Assembly (NCBI GenBank): GCA_016718205.1
Contig: JADKEB010000031.1
Coordinates: 434,001-498,000 of the forward strand
Length of the DNA stretch: 64,000 bases
Reading direction: 5' to 3'
Origin: Saprospiraceae bacterium
Lineage (GTDB): Bacteria; Bacteroidota; Bacteroidia; Chitinophagales; Saprospiraceae
Both the position numbers and the translations under genes were made by a program. The notes beneath the pieces are model-generated. The model saw nothing but the letters and a program-made list of their open reading frames with translations. It was not told where the DNA came from and ran no database searches. Shown here piece after piece: positions 36,198 to 45,152 of this stretch. The number at the start of each line of letters is the position of its first letter. Position 1 is the first letter of the stretch.

Positions 36198-36366
36198 GGA
36201 GCGTTAGCTCTGATATCTTCGTAAAATGACTTAAATAATTGATAACAAGGGGCATAGCCCTGATATCTTTAATGATGCTGAAATTGTTTTAAGATTACAG
36301 GGCTAACACCCCTCATTATATGTTTTGGGACTCTGATTACAAAGATTATAGGGCTACGCCCCTATT
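36198..36366. repeat. array of four GGGGCGTAGCCC-type units in F-F-R-R order (locus A)
   Basis: Two direct units (36198-36225, 36249-36270) of the type GGGGCATAGCCCTGATATCTTT are followed by two inverted units (36291-36314, 36339-36366). Unit centres are about 45-50 bases apart. The same four-unit order is seen at 42724-42887. The rest of the gap 35904-36486 is AT-rich, with one GC-rich hairpin at 36013-36041, and has no gene. Confidence 0.75.
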
Positions 36367-36486
36367 AATTAAGAAGTACTATGAAAACCCTTAACCCGAA
36401 TTTACTTCAAATTAGCACTTATATCTTAAAACATTTATTAAAATTAAGTGCAATTATTTATAAACACAGCCGAAATTGATATAGAA

Positions 36487-37545
36487 TTAATCCTTAACTT
36501 CAATTTCGATTTCTCCTTCCATCTTTTGAAAAAATGAAATGATGCTATATAATGTTACACTTGATATCAACATATAATAATAAGTAAAAAATCTCCATAA
36601 AGATACAATCAAAAATGAGATTTCAGATGGAATACTCTTTCCGAAAATCAACATAAAAGATGCCTCAGCACCTCCTGATGCTCCAGGGGTTGGGATAAAA
36701 AGCATTGTAACATATACCACCCACTGTCTGATATATATTTGTATCGTTTCAAAATCTATGTCAAAAGCATGAAGGAGTACTGCCAAAACCGAAAATTTAG
36801 CAAACCATTGTATCATTAATATGAACATTCCTGCAATCATCCGCAATTTTCCAAAAGCCATAGCCTTTCGAAAATTTATTTGCATCTCATTAATGCTATT
36901 TCTGAATTTTTCATTCCATGTATATAGTTTTTGCTTGAAAGAAACAGGAAGGTAGTGTAATGGTTTTAATATATCCGGTAAAATTTTATATTTTGACAAC
37001 AAAATAAGTCCAATAATAATAATAAGTAAGGTAAGAAAGATGGTTTGGTTATGTACGATTAAATTTGTCGTAGCATTAAAAATATCAAAAACTAATTCCT
37101 TCGAAAAAAACATAGCCAATATTATGCCCGAGGAATAGAAAATGATATCTTCAATAATGCCCCATGTCAGCATAAATCCGACATTTCCGGGGTTGAAACC
37201 TCTATTGAGTAGAAGAGCGGCCTTTACGGGTGCCCCACCAACTGCTGTCGGACTCAATGCAGATGCAACGTCAGCAGTTACAACTATTTTTAACGCGTCC
37301 TGATACTTGATTTTTTCACCCAAAAAACCCGACCACATCTTTACTCTTAAAGCATACCCCAGCCAAGGTATGGTCATGAGTAGTATAATCAAAAGAATGT
37401 GAAAAATACTTAACTTATTCAGATACAATAAAAGAGCCCGCTCTGTAGTTGTTAATACAAAAATAATATGCATCAAAACACCAAAGCAAATAAATAGAAT
37501 AAGACGGTTGATGATCAGTTTTATATCGAGCTTGGATTTTGACAT
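36487..37545 (-). CDS. lysylphosphatidylglycerol synthase TM region / UPF0104 family membrane protein
   Basis: The 352-residue protein has about eight membrane segments and the family pattern with SALSPTAVGGAPVKAALLLNRG and FIPTPGASGGAEASF, which are the conserved re-entrant motifs of the flippase-like LPG_synthase_TM/AglD-YbhN group. No MprF synthase domain is attached. Members are thought to move lipids or lipid-linked molecules across the inner membrane. The start ATG is at 37545-37543. It has no clear operon partner. Confidence 0.85.
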   Translation of the reverse strand: MSKSKLDIKLIINRLILFICFGVLMHIIFVLTTTERALLLYLNKLSIFHILLIILLMTIPWLGYALRVKMWSGFLGEKIKYQDALKIVVTADVASALSPTAVGGAPVKAALLLNRGFNPGNVGFMLTWGIIEDIIFYSSGIILAMFFSKELVFDIFNATTNLIVHNQTIFLTLLIIIIGLILLSKYKILPDILKPLHYLPVSFKQKLYTWNEKFRNSINEMQINFRKAMAFGKLRMIAGMFILMIQWFAKFSVLAVLLHAFDIDFETIQIYIRQWVVYVTMLFIPTPGASGGAEASFMLIFGKSIPSEISFLIVSLWRFFTYYYMLISSVTLYSIISFFQKMEGEIEIEVKD

Positions 37546-37861
37546 TCGTCCTTTTATTATTTTGACGGTGTAAAAGTAATTGTTGAGGACTGGTTAATAA
37601 AATTTTACTGAAAGTAAATTTGATTACCTTCCTAACGAATAGGATTTTGACAAAGGGATTTTTAGATGATTAAAATCCATATTTTGGTAATCTGATTTCT
37701 TTTAAAAATAAAGTAGAGTAAACGTTTTGTTTTTTTTACAACCAAATGACAATTTTGCTTAAGTTTATGATTAATTATCACACATTCAAATCAACAAAAA
37801 ACAATAAAACCTTGTTGATAGTACCATACTTAAAAAAATATAATCTGGCTAAGTTGATATA
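37546..37861. other. divergent intergenic region, no gene seen
   Basis: An AT-rich stretch between the flippase-like gene and the PKD protein gene. It must contain promoters for both. I cannot place a convincing TAnnTTTG box and see no strong hairpin or repeat. Confidence 0.4.
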
Positions 37862-40141
37862 ATGCAAAGGATATTAAGGGTTATAGTTTTAATTTCTCTA
37901 TTTATGACCACCTTTTGGGTGAGTCGAATCTATTCATTGCACATCATTGGCGGAGACGTGATCTACAAATGTATCAGTAGAGATAGTATCAGGAATGAAA
38001 TAGAGTATGAAATCGTATTTACAATGTACAGGGACTCAAGAAGCGGGGGAGCGCAGTTTGATAATCCCACAAGTTTTGGAATTTACAGAGGCAGTGCAGG
38101 TAGTTGGAGGTTTGAACGAGTAGTAGCAGGAGTAAGGGTGGAAAACATTACTGACATTGATATTGCAACAAATAATCCTTGTATATTGGTTCCTGTCAAT
38201 GTAGGTGTTCAAAGAGGTGTTTATACTTTTACAGTCATATTGCCCATTGTCAATGAGAATTATCTGATTTCATATCAACGATGCTGCCGTAACAATACCA
38301 TTTTGAATATTGTAAATCCGGGAGGTACCGGTGCTGCCTTTACTACAGAAATCACAGCTGCAGCACAAAGAGTATGTAATAATAGTCCTGTATTTAATAA
38401 TTTTCCACCCGTAGTCATTTGTGTAAACAGAGATATAAATTTCAATCATTCGGCCAGAGATATTGATGGCGACAGTCTTGTGTACGAGTTTTGTTCGCCT
38501 GTGACTGCGGGAGGTACAGATGGTGCCACTACTCCCGGATCACCTACAGCATGTACAGGTGTGACCCCAAACCCACAAAATTGTCTGCCACCTTATCAGG
38601 AAGTAGTTTTTCAAGCACCCCTTTTTTCTTTCAATACACCTATGGGAGGCAATCCTGTGGTAAATCTGCATCCGGTGACAGGTATTATAGGTGGTGTTCC
38701 AAATCTATTAGGTCAATATGTGGTGGGAGTATGTGTCAAAGAATATCGCAATGGTGTATTGTTAGGTACTTTGAAAAGAGATTTTCAATTCAATGTGACT
38801 ACTTGTGAAGTAGCAGTAAAAGCAGATCTAAAAGCGCAACTTGAAAATGAAGGCCAATATAATGTCAACAGCTGCGGAGCATTTACCATTGATTTTTTAA
38901 ATTTGAGTACTGATACACGGTTTATACAAAATTACTATTGGGAATTTGATATCAGAGGCCAGAAACAAATTTATAATACCCGAAATGTTTCAGTCACTTT
39001 TCCCGGACTGGGAGTTTACAAAGCTACCATGATTTTGAACAAGGATCTTCCTGCATTAGCAGAGTGTTCTGATACAGCAACCATAACTGTAAATGTGTAT
39101 CCTTCCATCAATACAGAATATAAATTTTCGTACGATACATGTGTCTCAGGACCGGTAATATTTAAAAATGAATCAGTTAGCGATGCCGGGCCAATAGAAA
39201 AGTTTTCCTGGCGATTTGGAGATGAAGGCCTTTCAAATCTGGAAAATCCAAAGTTTGAATTTGAAAACCCGGGATTAAAGTCGGTCAGATTGATTGCTGA
39301 AGATGTCAATAAATGCAGAGACACGACCATAAAAGTTATCAATTACTTTCCTGTACCTTCTCTGATTGTCATTGAACCAAATACATTTACAGGATGCCAG
39401 CCAGCAAACATTTTTTTTGACAACCTAAGCAAACCCATAGATAATACATATAAGCTTGAGTGGGATTTTGGAGATGGCAAAACAAGTACTGAATTCAGTC
39501 CTACGCATTTATTTACCGATATAGGCACGTATACCATCAAATTGAAAGTGACTTCGCCGATTGGTTGTGAAACATTTAAAACATGGCCGAGTCTGATCAG
39601 AGTGGTACCAAGTCCTGTTGCCGGATTTACTTTTTCTCCTGAGGAACCGAGTCTCTTGAATAATAAAGTCGATTTTATGGATAAATCTACTGGTGGTGTG
39701 GCATATTTATGGAAATTTGATAGCCTTGGAACATCATTGATCAGAAATCCTACTTTTACCTTTCGGGATACTGGAGTATTTAATGTTCAGCAGATTGTGT
39801 TACATCCTTCCGGGTGTTCAGATACAGCCACTGCGGTGATTCCTATCTATCCCATTGTAAAATTATTTATGCCCAATGCTTTTACACCCAATAATGATGG
39901 ACTGAATGATGTCTTTATACCTGTAGGATCATTTATTGGTATCAGAAATTATAATTTTACAATCTGGAACAGATGGGGCGACAGGATATTCTATACCGAT
40001 GAGACTGAAGGAGGGTGGAATGGGCAAAGAAATAATAATGGTGAAATAGCATCTCCAGGTGTTTATGCCTATTTGTTGGAATATACAGATGTCAAAGGGG
40101 ACAGGCAGTTGCTGAAAGGATATTGTACGCTTGTCAGATAA
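37862..40141 (+). CDS. PKD-domain surface protein with T9SS type B C-terminal domain
   Basis: The 759-residue protein has a signal peptide, then LHIIGGDVIYKCIS, a conserved start of many large Bacteroidota surface proteins. PKD-like modules lie at about residues 345-660 (YYWEFDIRGQKQIYN, FSWRFGDEGLSNLENP, LEWDFGDGKTSTEFSPTH). The last 90 residues form a type B sorting domain with FMPNAFTPNNDGLNDVF, WNRWGDRIF, GGWNGQ and final KGYCTLVR. It should be exported by T9SS. Similar in tail to the interrupted gene at 4.1-7.3 kb. Confidence 0.9.
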   Translation: MQRILRVIVLISLFMTTFWVSRIYSLHIIGGDVIYKCISRDSIRNEIEYEIVFTMYRDSRSGGAQFDNPTSFGIYRGSAGSWRFERVVAGVRVENITDIDIATNNPCILVPVNVGVQRGVYTFTVILPIVNENYLISYQRCCRNNTILNIVNPGGTGAAFTTEITAAAQRVCNNSPVFNNFPPVVICVNRDINFNHSARDIDGDSLVYEFCSPVTAGGTDGATTPGSPTACTGVTPNPQNCLPPYQEVVFQAPLFSFNTPMGGNPVVNLHPVTGIIGGVPNLLGQYVVGVCVKEYRNGVLLGTLKRDFQFNVTTCEVAVKADLKAQLENEGQYNVNSCGAFTIDFLNLSTDTRFIQNYYWEFDIRGQKQIYNTRNVSVTFPGLGVYKATMILNKDLPALAECSDTATITVNVYPSINTEYKFSYDTCVSGPVIFKNESVSDAGPIEKFSWRFGDEGLSNLENPKFEFENPGLKSVRLIAEDVNKCRDTTIKVINYFPVPSLIVIEPNTFTGCQPANIFFDNLSKPIDNTYKLEWDFGDGKTSTEFSPTHLFTDIGTYTIKLKVTSPIGCETFKTWPSLIRVVPSPVAGFTFSPEEPSLLNNKVDFMDKSTGGVAYLWKFDSLGTSLIRNPTFTFRDTGVFNVQQIVLHPSGCSDTATAVIPIYPIVKLFMPNAFTPNNDGLNDVFIPVGSFIGIRNYNFTIWNRWGDRIFYTDETEGGWNGQRNNNGEIASPGVYAYLLEYTDVKGDRQLLKGYCTLVR

Positions 40142-40242
40142 AAAATGTCCTGAAGCAGCCATAATTAATATACTTAAAATGTTAAAATCTAATTTTTTGA
40201 ATTAATTGCCACTTCACTATAGGATTAAAATAAGTTTTCCCT

Positions 40243-40269
40243 TAAATTTGCAATTTATATTTAGTCTAA
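40243..40269 (+). promoter_or_regulatory. -7 box and palindrome before feoAB
   Basis: TAAATTTG at 40243-40250 fits a Bacteroidota -7 box, without a clear -33 element. TTAGTCTAA (40261-40269) is a 9-base palindrome between it and the feoA ATG, where a metal-responsive repressor of the DtxR type could bind. Both roles are inferred from position. Confidence 0.35.
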
Positions 40270-40277
40270 TTTTATAA

Positions 40278-40505
40278 ATGATTGCATTATCATTATTGCA
40301 CCCTGGACAAACAGGAAAGATAATACAAATTAAGGATGGCATCATGGCTTGCAAAATACTAACACATGGTATCATACCAGACAAAAAAATTACCATGATC
40401 AGAAGATCACCATTTGGCGATGCTTATTATGTTAAAATGGAAAATTATCATATTGGACTGAGAAAACATGAGGCAGACCAAATAATCGTGGAGCCACAAT
40501 TATGA
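40278..40505 (+). CDS. feoA: FeoA domain protein
   Basis: The 75-residue protein is a small SH3-like FeoA domain: GQTGKIIQIKDGIMACKILTHGIIPDKKITMIRRSPFGDAYYVKM, with the HGIIPG-like loop and a final VEPQL. It assists FeoB in ferrous iron uptake. Its stop overlaps the feoB start by four bases (ATGA), so the two are translationally coupled. Confidence 0.9.
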   Translation: MIALSLLHPGQTGKIIQIKDGIMACKILTHGIIPDKKITMIRRSPFGDAYYVKMENYHIGLRKHEADQIIVEPQL

Positions 40506-42625
40506 GTAACACTAATAGAATTAAAATAGGCCTTGCCGGCAATCCTAATTCAGGAAAATCGTCATTATTTAATTATCTCACAAGCCTAAATCAGCAAGTT
40601 TCAAATTTTCCCGGTGTTACTGTAGATAAAAAATCCGGAGAATATCTTTTTGGTGATAGCAAAGTAGCTGAAATCATCGACCTGCCGGGAACTTACAGTA
40701 CTTTTCCTAACTCAACAGAAGAAAAGATTGTCATCAATATTCTTACAAACAGAGAGAATAAGGATTTTCCTGATTTTATTGTATATGTGGCTGATGTTAC
40801 CCAACTTGAAAAACATTTGCTTTTTGCAAGTCAAATTAAGGATTTGGGCATTTCAATGATTTTTGTATTAAATATGGTAGACTTGCTCGATACCGGACCA
40901 GAATCAATGGATACCATACCTTTAAGAGATTATCTGCAATGCCCGATCATCCCCATATCTCTCAGAAACAATATCAATCTTGATTTACTCAAAGAGATTT
41001 TGAATACCTATATTTTGAAATTTGAGCCCAAACCCACAAAAAATACAGCCTTTGTCCCATCTGATAAGGTAAGGGACGTTGTCTATGATGTTTATCAAAC
41101 TTTGCAAACCCCAAGCCTTTATCATGCCAAGCTTCTGGCACATCATTACAAGTGGTTAGATTATGTGTCGGAAAGTGACAAATTGCAAGTTGAGAAAATA
41201 GTCAGTACCCATCATTTTGAAGATATCAGATCACAAGTGGAAGAAGTGATGGTGAGATACAATGAAAATGCTCGAATTGCCTCCAAAGTATTGCAAATCA
41301 GTAAAAAAAATCAAATATCACTGACAGACACTATTGATAAATGGGTGACTCATAGATTTGTAGGGCCAATCATATTTTTTTTGATAATGATTTTTGTATT
41401 TCAAGCCATTTTCAGTTGGGCAACGTACCCTATGGATAAGATTGAAGAGGGATTTGCCTTGGCTTCGGAGTTTGTGGGTAAAATATTGCCTGAGTCCTGG
41501 TTTTCAGGTATGGTGATACATGGCTTATTGCCGGGATTAGCAGGTGTGTTGGTTTTTATACCACAGATAGCTATACTATTCCTGCTTATCTCTATCCTCG
41601 AGGAGTCAGGCTATATGAGTCGGGTAGTATATATGTTTGATGGGATATTGCAGAAGTTCGGAATGAATGGCAGGAGTATGGTGTCCCTGATTTCAAGCGG
41701 AGCGTGTGCTATACCTGCTATCATGGCTGCACGAACTATCAGCAATACTAAAGAAAGATTGATTACTATCCTTGTGAGTCCTTTGATTAGTTGTTCAGCA
41801 AGATTACCTGTTTATGCTGTACTTATTGGATTTGTAGTGCCACCTGAAGCAGTTTTTGGTTTTCTCAATTTACAAGGCTTAGTGTTTATGGGGTTATATT
41901 TACTGGGTATCATTGCGGCTTTGATATCGGGACTTGCATTTAAGTACTTGATTAAGTCAGAAACATCTTCATTTTTAATGATAGAATTACCGCATTACAA
42001 ACCACCGGTATGGAGAAATATTGCTGTCAATGTCAAAGAAAAAGTGCTTTCATTTATAACCGGAGCCGGACAGATCATCATTGTTATATCCATGATGTTA
42101 TATTTTTTAGCGAGTTTTGGACCCGGAGACAATTTTAGAACAGCGGAAAGGGAAGCTTCTATCATATCGGATTCTTTAGGATTAGCACAGGAAGAAAAAG
42201 AAAATCTGTTAGCATCTATGAAATTGGAAGCTTCATATATAGGTATTGCCGGAAAATCAATGGAAGCTCTGATTTCTCCCTTAGGATTTGATTGGAAAAT
42301 CGGGGTGGCTTTGATCACTTCTTTTGCTGCCAGAGAAGTATTTGTAGGGACAATGTCTACCATCTATAGTCTGGGAAGTGATAGCGATGAAAAAACTATC
42401 AGGCAGAAAATGGCGGATGAAATCAGACCTGAAACAGGACAAAAACTATATGACAGAAAGACCTCACTTGCACTGATAGTATTTTATGTGTTTGCCTTGC
42501 AATGTATGAGTACCCTGGCAGTGACAAAAAAAGAAACCAATACCTGGAAATGGCCAATTATTCAATTTTTATTTATGGGCTTGCTGGCATATGTAGGTGC
42601 GTTTATAACATATCGGATTTTTTAA
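40502..42625 (+). CDS. feoB: ferrous iron transport protein B
   Basis: The 707-residue protein has an N-terminal G domain (G1 GNPNSGKS at 13-20, G3 DLPGTYS, G4 NMVD), a helical linker domain, and a membrane part with the two gate repeats (SGACAIPAIMAARTISNTKERLITILVSPLISCSARLPVY). It imports Fe2+ across the inner membrane. Length is normal. It is coupled to feoA; there is no feoC. Downstream is a repeat-rich 870-base region. Confidence 0.95.
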   Translation: MSNTNRIKIGLAGNPNSGKSSLFNYLTSLNQQVSNFPGVTVDKKSGEYLFGDSKVAEIIDLPGTYSTFPNSTEEKIVINILTNRENKDFPDFIVYVADVTQLEKHLLFASQIKDLGISMIFVLNMVDLLDTGPESMDTIPLRDYLQCPIIPISLRNNINLDLLKEILNTYILKFEPKPTKNTAFVPSDKVRDVVYDVYQTLQTPSLYHAKLLAHHYKWLDYVSESDKLQVEKIVSTHHFEDIRSQVEEVMVRYNENARIASKVLQISKKNQISLTDTIDKWVTHRFVGPIIFFLIMIFVFQAIFSWATYPMDKIEEGFALASEFVGKILPESWFSGMVIHGLLPGLAGVLVFIPQIAILFLLISILEESGYMSRVVYMFDGILQKFGMNGRSMVSLISSGACAIPAIMAARTISNTKERLITILVSPLISCSARLPVYAVLIGFVVPPEAVFGFLNLQGLVFMGLYLLGIIAALISGLAFKYLIKSETSSFLMIELPHYKPPVWRNIAVNVKEKVLSFITGAGQIIIVISMMLYFLASFGPGDNFRTAEREASIISDSLGLAQEEKENLLASMKLEASYIGIAGKSMEALISPLGFDWKIGVALITSFAAREVFVGTMSTIYSLGSDSDEKTIRQKMADEIRPETGQKLYDRKTSLALIVFYVFALQCMSTLAVTKKETNTWKWPIIQFLFMGLLAYVGAFITYRIF

Positions 42626-42631
42626 TTGGAT

Positions 42632-42679
42632 TTAATATATTGCATCGTAGCTAAAAGCTACGACGCACAAATGATGCTT
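42632..42679. repeat. 48-bp direct repeat with CGTAGCT hairpin (copy 1)
   Basis: This copy and 42994-43041 match in 46 of 48 positions. Each contains the hairpin CGTAGCT-AAA-AGCTACG. It begins just after the feoB stop. No T-run follows, so it is not a standard terminator. Confidence 0.7.
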
Positions 42680-42723
42680 TAGAGACATGATCCTGCAGAT
42701 AAATTACTCCCGCCTATCGGGGC

Positions 42724-42887
42724 AGGAGCGTAGCTCTGTCATCTTTGTAGAAAACATTAGCACCTGAAACATAAGGGGCGTAGCCCTTACATCTTATATT
42801 TACCACATCTTTTAAGATCACAGGGCTACGCCCCTACGTGATGGTGTGTGGATATTTTTGCTACAAAGATCACAGGACTACGTCCCT
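42724..42887. repeat. array of four GGGGCGTAGCCC-type units in F-F-R-R order (locus B)
   Basis: Direct units lie at 42724-42750 and 42773-42800 (GGAGCGTAGCTCTGTCATCTTTGTAG type); inverted units lie at 42814-42835 and 42861-42887. Order and spacing match locus A at 36198-36366. Confidence 0.75.
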
Positions 42888-42925
42888 ATATTAATCTCGG
42901 ACATAAAGATTAGAGATAATAGATG

Positions 42926-43081
42926 GGTGTATTTCATTTTTTCGCATCACATTAAAAATCATCAATTTTTTTTTGCGATTCAGGCAAGATGCCTTAATAT
43001 ATTGCATCGTAGCTAAAAGCTACGACGAACAAACGATGCTTGATAAGAAATCGAGCACAGTGCGAAAAAATGAAATGCACC
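42926..43081. repeat. MITE-like element with 21-bp GGTGTATTTCATTTTTTCGCA ends
   Basis: Ends 42926-42946 and 43061-43081 match as inverted repeats in 20 of 21 positions. The outermost bases resemble the GGGTGTATCC ends at 28769. Copy 2 of the 48-bp repeat lies inside. The right end falls within a lipoprotein-like open frame, which loses its coding sense there. Confidence 0.65.
42994..43041. repeat. 48-bp direct repeat with CGTAGCT hairpin (copy 2)
   Basis: Second copy of the repeat at 42632-42679, differing at two positions. It lies inside the inverted-repeat element 42926-43081. Confidence 0.7.
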
Positions 43082-43240
43082 TATTTGCATAGACCAACAA
43101 GAATATCCACTACCTGTATAAGGTACCATCTTGTGCTCTTTCAATAGTCTGTCTAAACAATCGATTTCTGCGTAAGATTCATCAGATTTTGAACAGCTAA
43201 TAAAGATTGCGATGATAAATAATAATAAATGGATTTTCAT
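43013..43240 (-). pseudogene. truncated lipoprotein gene, 3' part replaced by a repeat element
   Basis: The frame starts with a clear lipoprotein signal (LLLFIIAIFISC, Cys at 16) followed by KSDESYAEIDCLDRLLKEHKM and VPYTGSGYSCW. After about residue 52 it enters the inverted-repeat element ending at 43081 and reads through repeat sequence to a stop at 43013. The preserved part, about 50 residues, looks like the N-terminus of a small Cys-containing lipoprotein. The remainder of the original gene is not seen beyond the element. It may still make a short lipoprotein. Confidence 0.5.
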
Positions 43241-43317
43241 AAGTTTACTAGGATAATATTATATAGACGAAGATTCAGATAAATACGTTGGTCATTCTAT
43301 TGTATTTTTTTTGTTTA

Positions 43318-43394
43318 AGAGTATGTTTAAAATTTAGTCAGCGGCAAATGCGGCACCAAATTAATTTGCCTTCATGAAAATTTAAACATACTCT
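43318..43394. repeat. MITE-like element with AGAGTATGTTTAAA ends (copy 2, short)
   Basis: AGAGTATGTTTAAA (43318-43331) and TTTAAACATACTCT (43381-43394) bound a 77-bp element. The ends equal those at 33820-33980, but the inside is much shorter and different. Confidence 0.65.
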
Positions 43395-43456
43395 AAAATA
43401 GGTCAGAACAAATCAAACTTAAAAATATATTTATTTATGTATGATGATGGAACTCT

Positions 43457-43488
43457 TTTGAATAAATCTTCAGAAATTTTTACCTTTG
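43457..43488 (+). promoter_or_regulatory. promoter of recN
   Basis: TTTG at 43457-43460 and TACCTTTG at 43481-43488 have 20 bases between them, a close match to the Bacteroidota consensus. The expected transcription start falls within a few bases of the recN ATG at 43496, so the mRNA may be leaderless or nearly so. Confidence 0.65.
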
Positions 43489-43495
43489 TGACATC

Positions 43496-45151
43496 ATGCT
43501 CAGAAGATTAGAAATTCAAAATTATGCTATTATAGACAAGCTGGAAATAACATTTCCTTCAGGACTTGCTATCATTACTGGTGAAACCGGGGCCGGAAAG
43601 TCTATCCTGCTAGGTGCTCTAGGATTGATCATGGGTAAAAGGGCAGATACCAAAGTACTGTATGATCAGGAAAGGAAGTGTTATGTAGAAGCAGTTTTTG
43701 ATATAAGTGCCTATACTCTCAGGGATTTTTTTGTTCAAAATGAACTTGATTATTTTGATGAGGCGACTATAAGAAGAGAGATTGCCCCAGGAGGTAAAAG
43801 TCGGGCATTTATCAATGATACGCCTGTGACTCTGGATATTATTCAGGATTTGTCAGTTAGTTTGATAGACATTCACCAGCAATTTGATACTTTGGATATA
43901 CAGCACCCATCTTTTCAGATTAAAATGATAGATGCACTTGCTGAAAACAGACAGCATTTTGATCATTATTCTGGCATTTATAAATCGTATAAAATTAATA
44001 TTAAAAAGCTCGAAGATTTAAATACAAAAAACAGAAATGCATATCAGGAAATCGAATATCTCAATTTTCAGATGGATGAGTTCGTTCAGACTGAGCTTAA
44101 AGAAGGTGAACAGGAAGGGTTAGAGACGTTGCTTCATAAACTGACATCTTCCGAAGATATCAAGACAAAAAGTACATTACTTAGGCACGCTTTGGAAGAA
44201 GATGAAAATGCTCTTATCAATCAATTACAATCTTTGATCTACCAGTTTAGCAGTATCAAAAGCCTTGATAAAAATTATCAGGACTTGTATGATCGACTGA
44301 TCTCTGTCAAAGAAGAGCTTTCAGATATATCAAAAGAAGCTGAAAGAATTTCTGATACTGTAGAATATGACGAAGAACAAATACAATTACTCAATGGCAG
44401 ATTAAACATCATCAACAGACTGCAAAAAAAACATGGAGTTACTACCATGGATGAACTTATCAAAGTAGAATTAAACATAAGAGCCAAACTTAACACTTTT
44501 TCAGATCTGTCAGGTGAGATCTTATCCTTGGAAAAGGAACTCGGATCACAGGAAAAAAAGTTGAGAGATATAGCACAAATCATCAGTAACAACAGAAAAA
44601 GAATCATTCCTGATTTTGAAAAAAAGGTACATGAACTACTTGAAGGATTATCAATGCAACATGCATATATTAAGGTGCAAACGAGTATTTCAGCAGAACT
44701 GACACCGACAGGTATGGATATCATCAATATCCATTTTTCACCAAACAAAGGAAGTAATTTCTTACCCCTGAAGGATACAGTTTCGGGTGGAGAGATGTCC
44801 AGACTCGCCTTGTGTATGAAGTCGCTTGTTGCAGGCGCGACAACATTGCCTACTTTAGTATTTGACGAAATTGATTCTGGTGTGTCAGGAGATGTCGCCC
44901 AAAAAATGGGTGTAATATTGCATCATCTTTCAAAAAAACATCAGGTGATTTCAATCACCCATTCTCCACAAATTGCTGCCAAAGCCGAAAGCCATTATTG
45001 GGTTTACAAAACTGAAGATGCTACGAGGACTATGACTTCTATGAAGATATTATCTGTAGAAGAAAGGGTAACAGAAATAGCCAAAATGCTGAGTGGAAAC
45101 CCGCCTTCCGATGTGGCACGTGCAAATGCCAGAGAGCTGATAGGACTGTAA
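43496..45151 (+). CDS. recN: DNA repair protein RecN
   Basis: The 551-residue SMC-like ATPase has Walker A GETGAGKS at residues 29-36, a long coiled-coil middle (about 150-350), the ABC signature TVSGGEMSRLALCMK and Walker B TLVFDEIDSGVSG, followed by the H-loop region VISITHSPQIAAKA. It acts in double-strand break repair by recombination. It is followed by an MFS gene after one base, so the two are probably co-transcribed. Confidence 0.95.
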   Translation: MLRRLEIQNYAIIDKLEITFPSGLAIITGETGAGKSILLGALGLIMGKRADTKVLYDQERKCYVEAVFDISAYTLRDFFVQNELDYFDEATIRREIAPGGKSRAFINDTPVTLDIIQDLSVSLIDIHQQFDTLDIQHPSFQIKMIDALAENRQHFDHYSGIYKSYKINIKKLEDLNTKNRNAYQEIEYLNFQMDEFVQTELKEGEQEGLETLLHKLTSSEDIKTKSTLLRHALEEDENALINQLQSLIYQFSSIKSLDKNYQDLYDRLISVKEELSDISKEAERISDTVEYDEEQIQLLNGRLNIINRLQKKHGVTTMDELIKVELNIRAKLNTFSDLSGEILSLEKELGSQEKKLRDIAQIISNNRKRIIPDFEKKVHELLEGLSMQHAYIKVQTSISAELTPTGMDIINIHFSPNKGSNFLPLKDTVSGGEMSRLALCMKSLVAGATTLPTLVFDEIDSGVSGDVAQKMGVILHHLSKKHQVISITHSPQIAAKAESHYWVYKTEDATRTMTSMKILSVEERVTEIAKMLSGNPPSDVARANARELIGL

Positions 45152-45152
45152 T

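Noticed and set aside
36198..36366. Possible CRISPR array from regularly spaced GC-rich units
   Set aside because: Units are in mixed orientation, spacers are short and no cas genes are present, so it is a palindromic repeat array.
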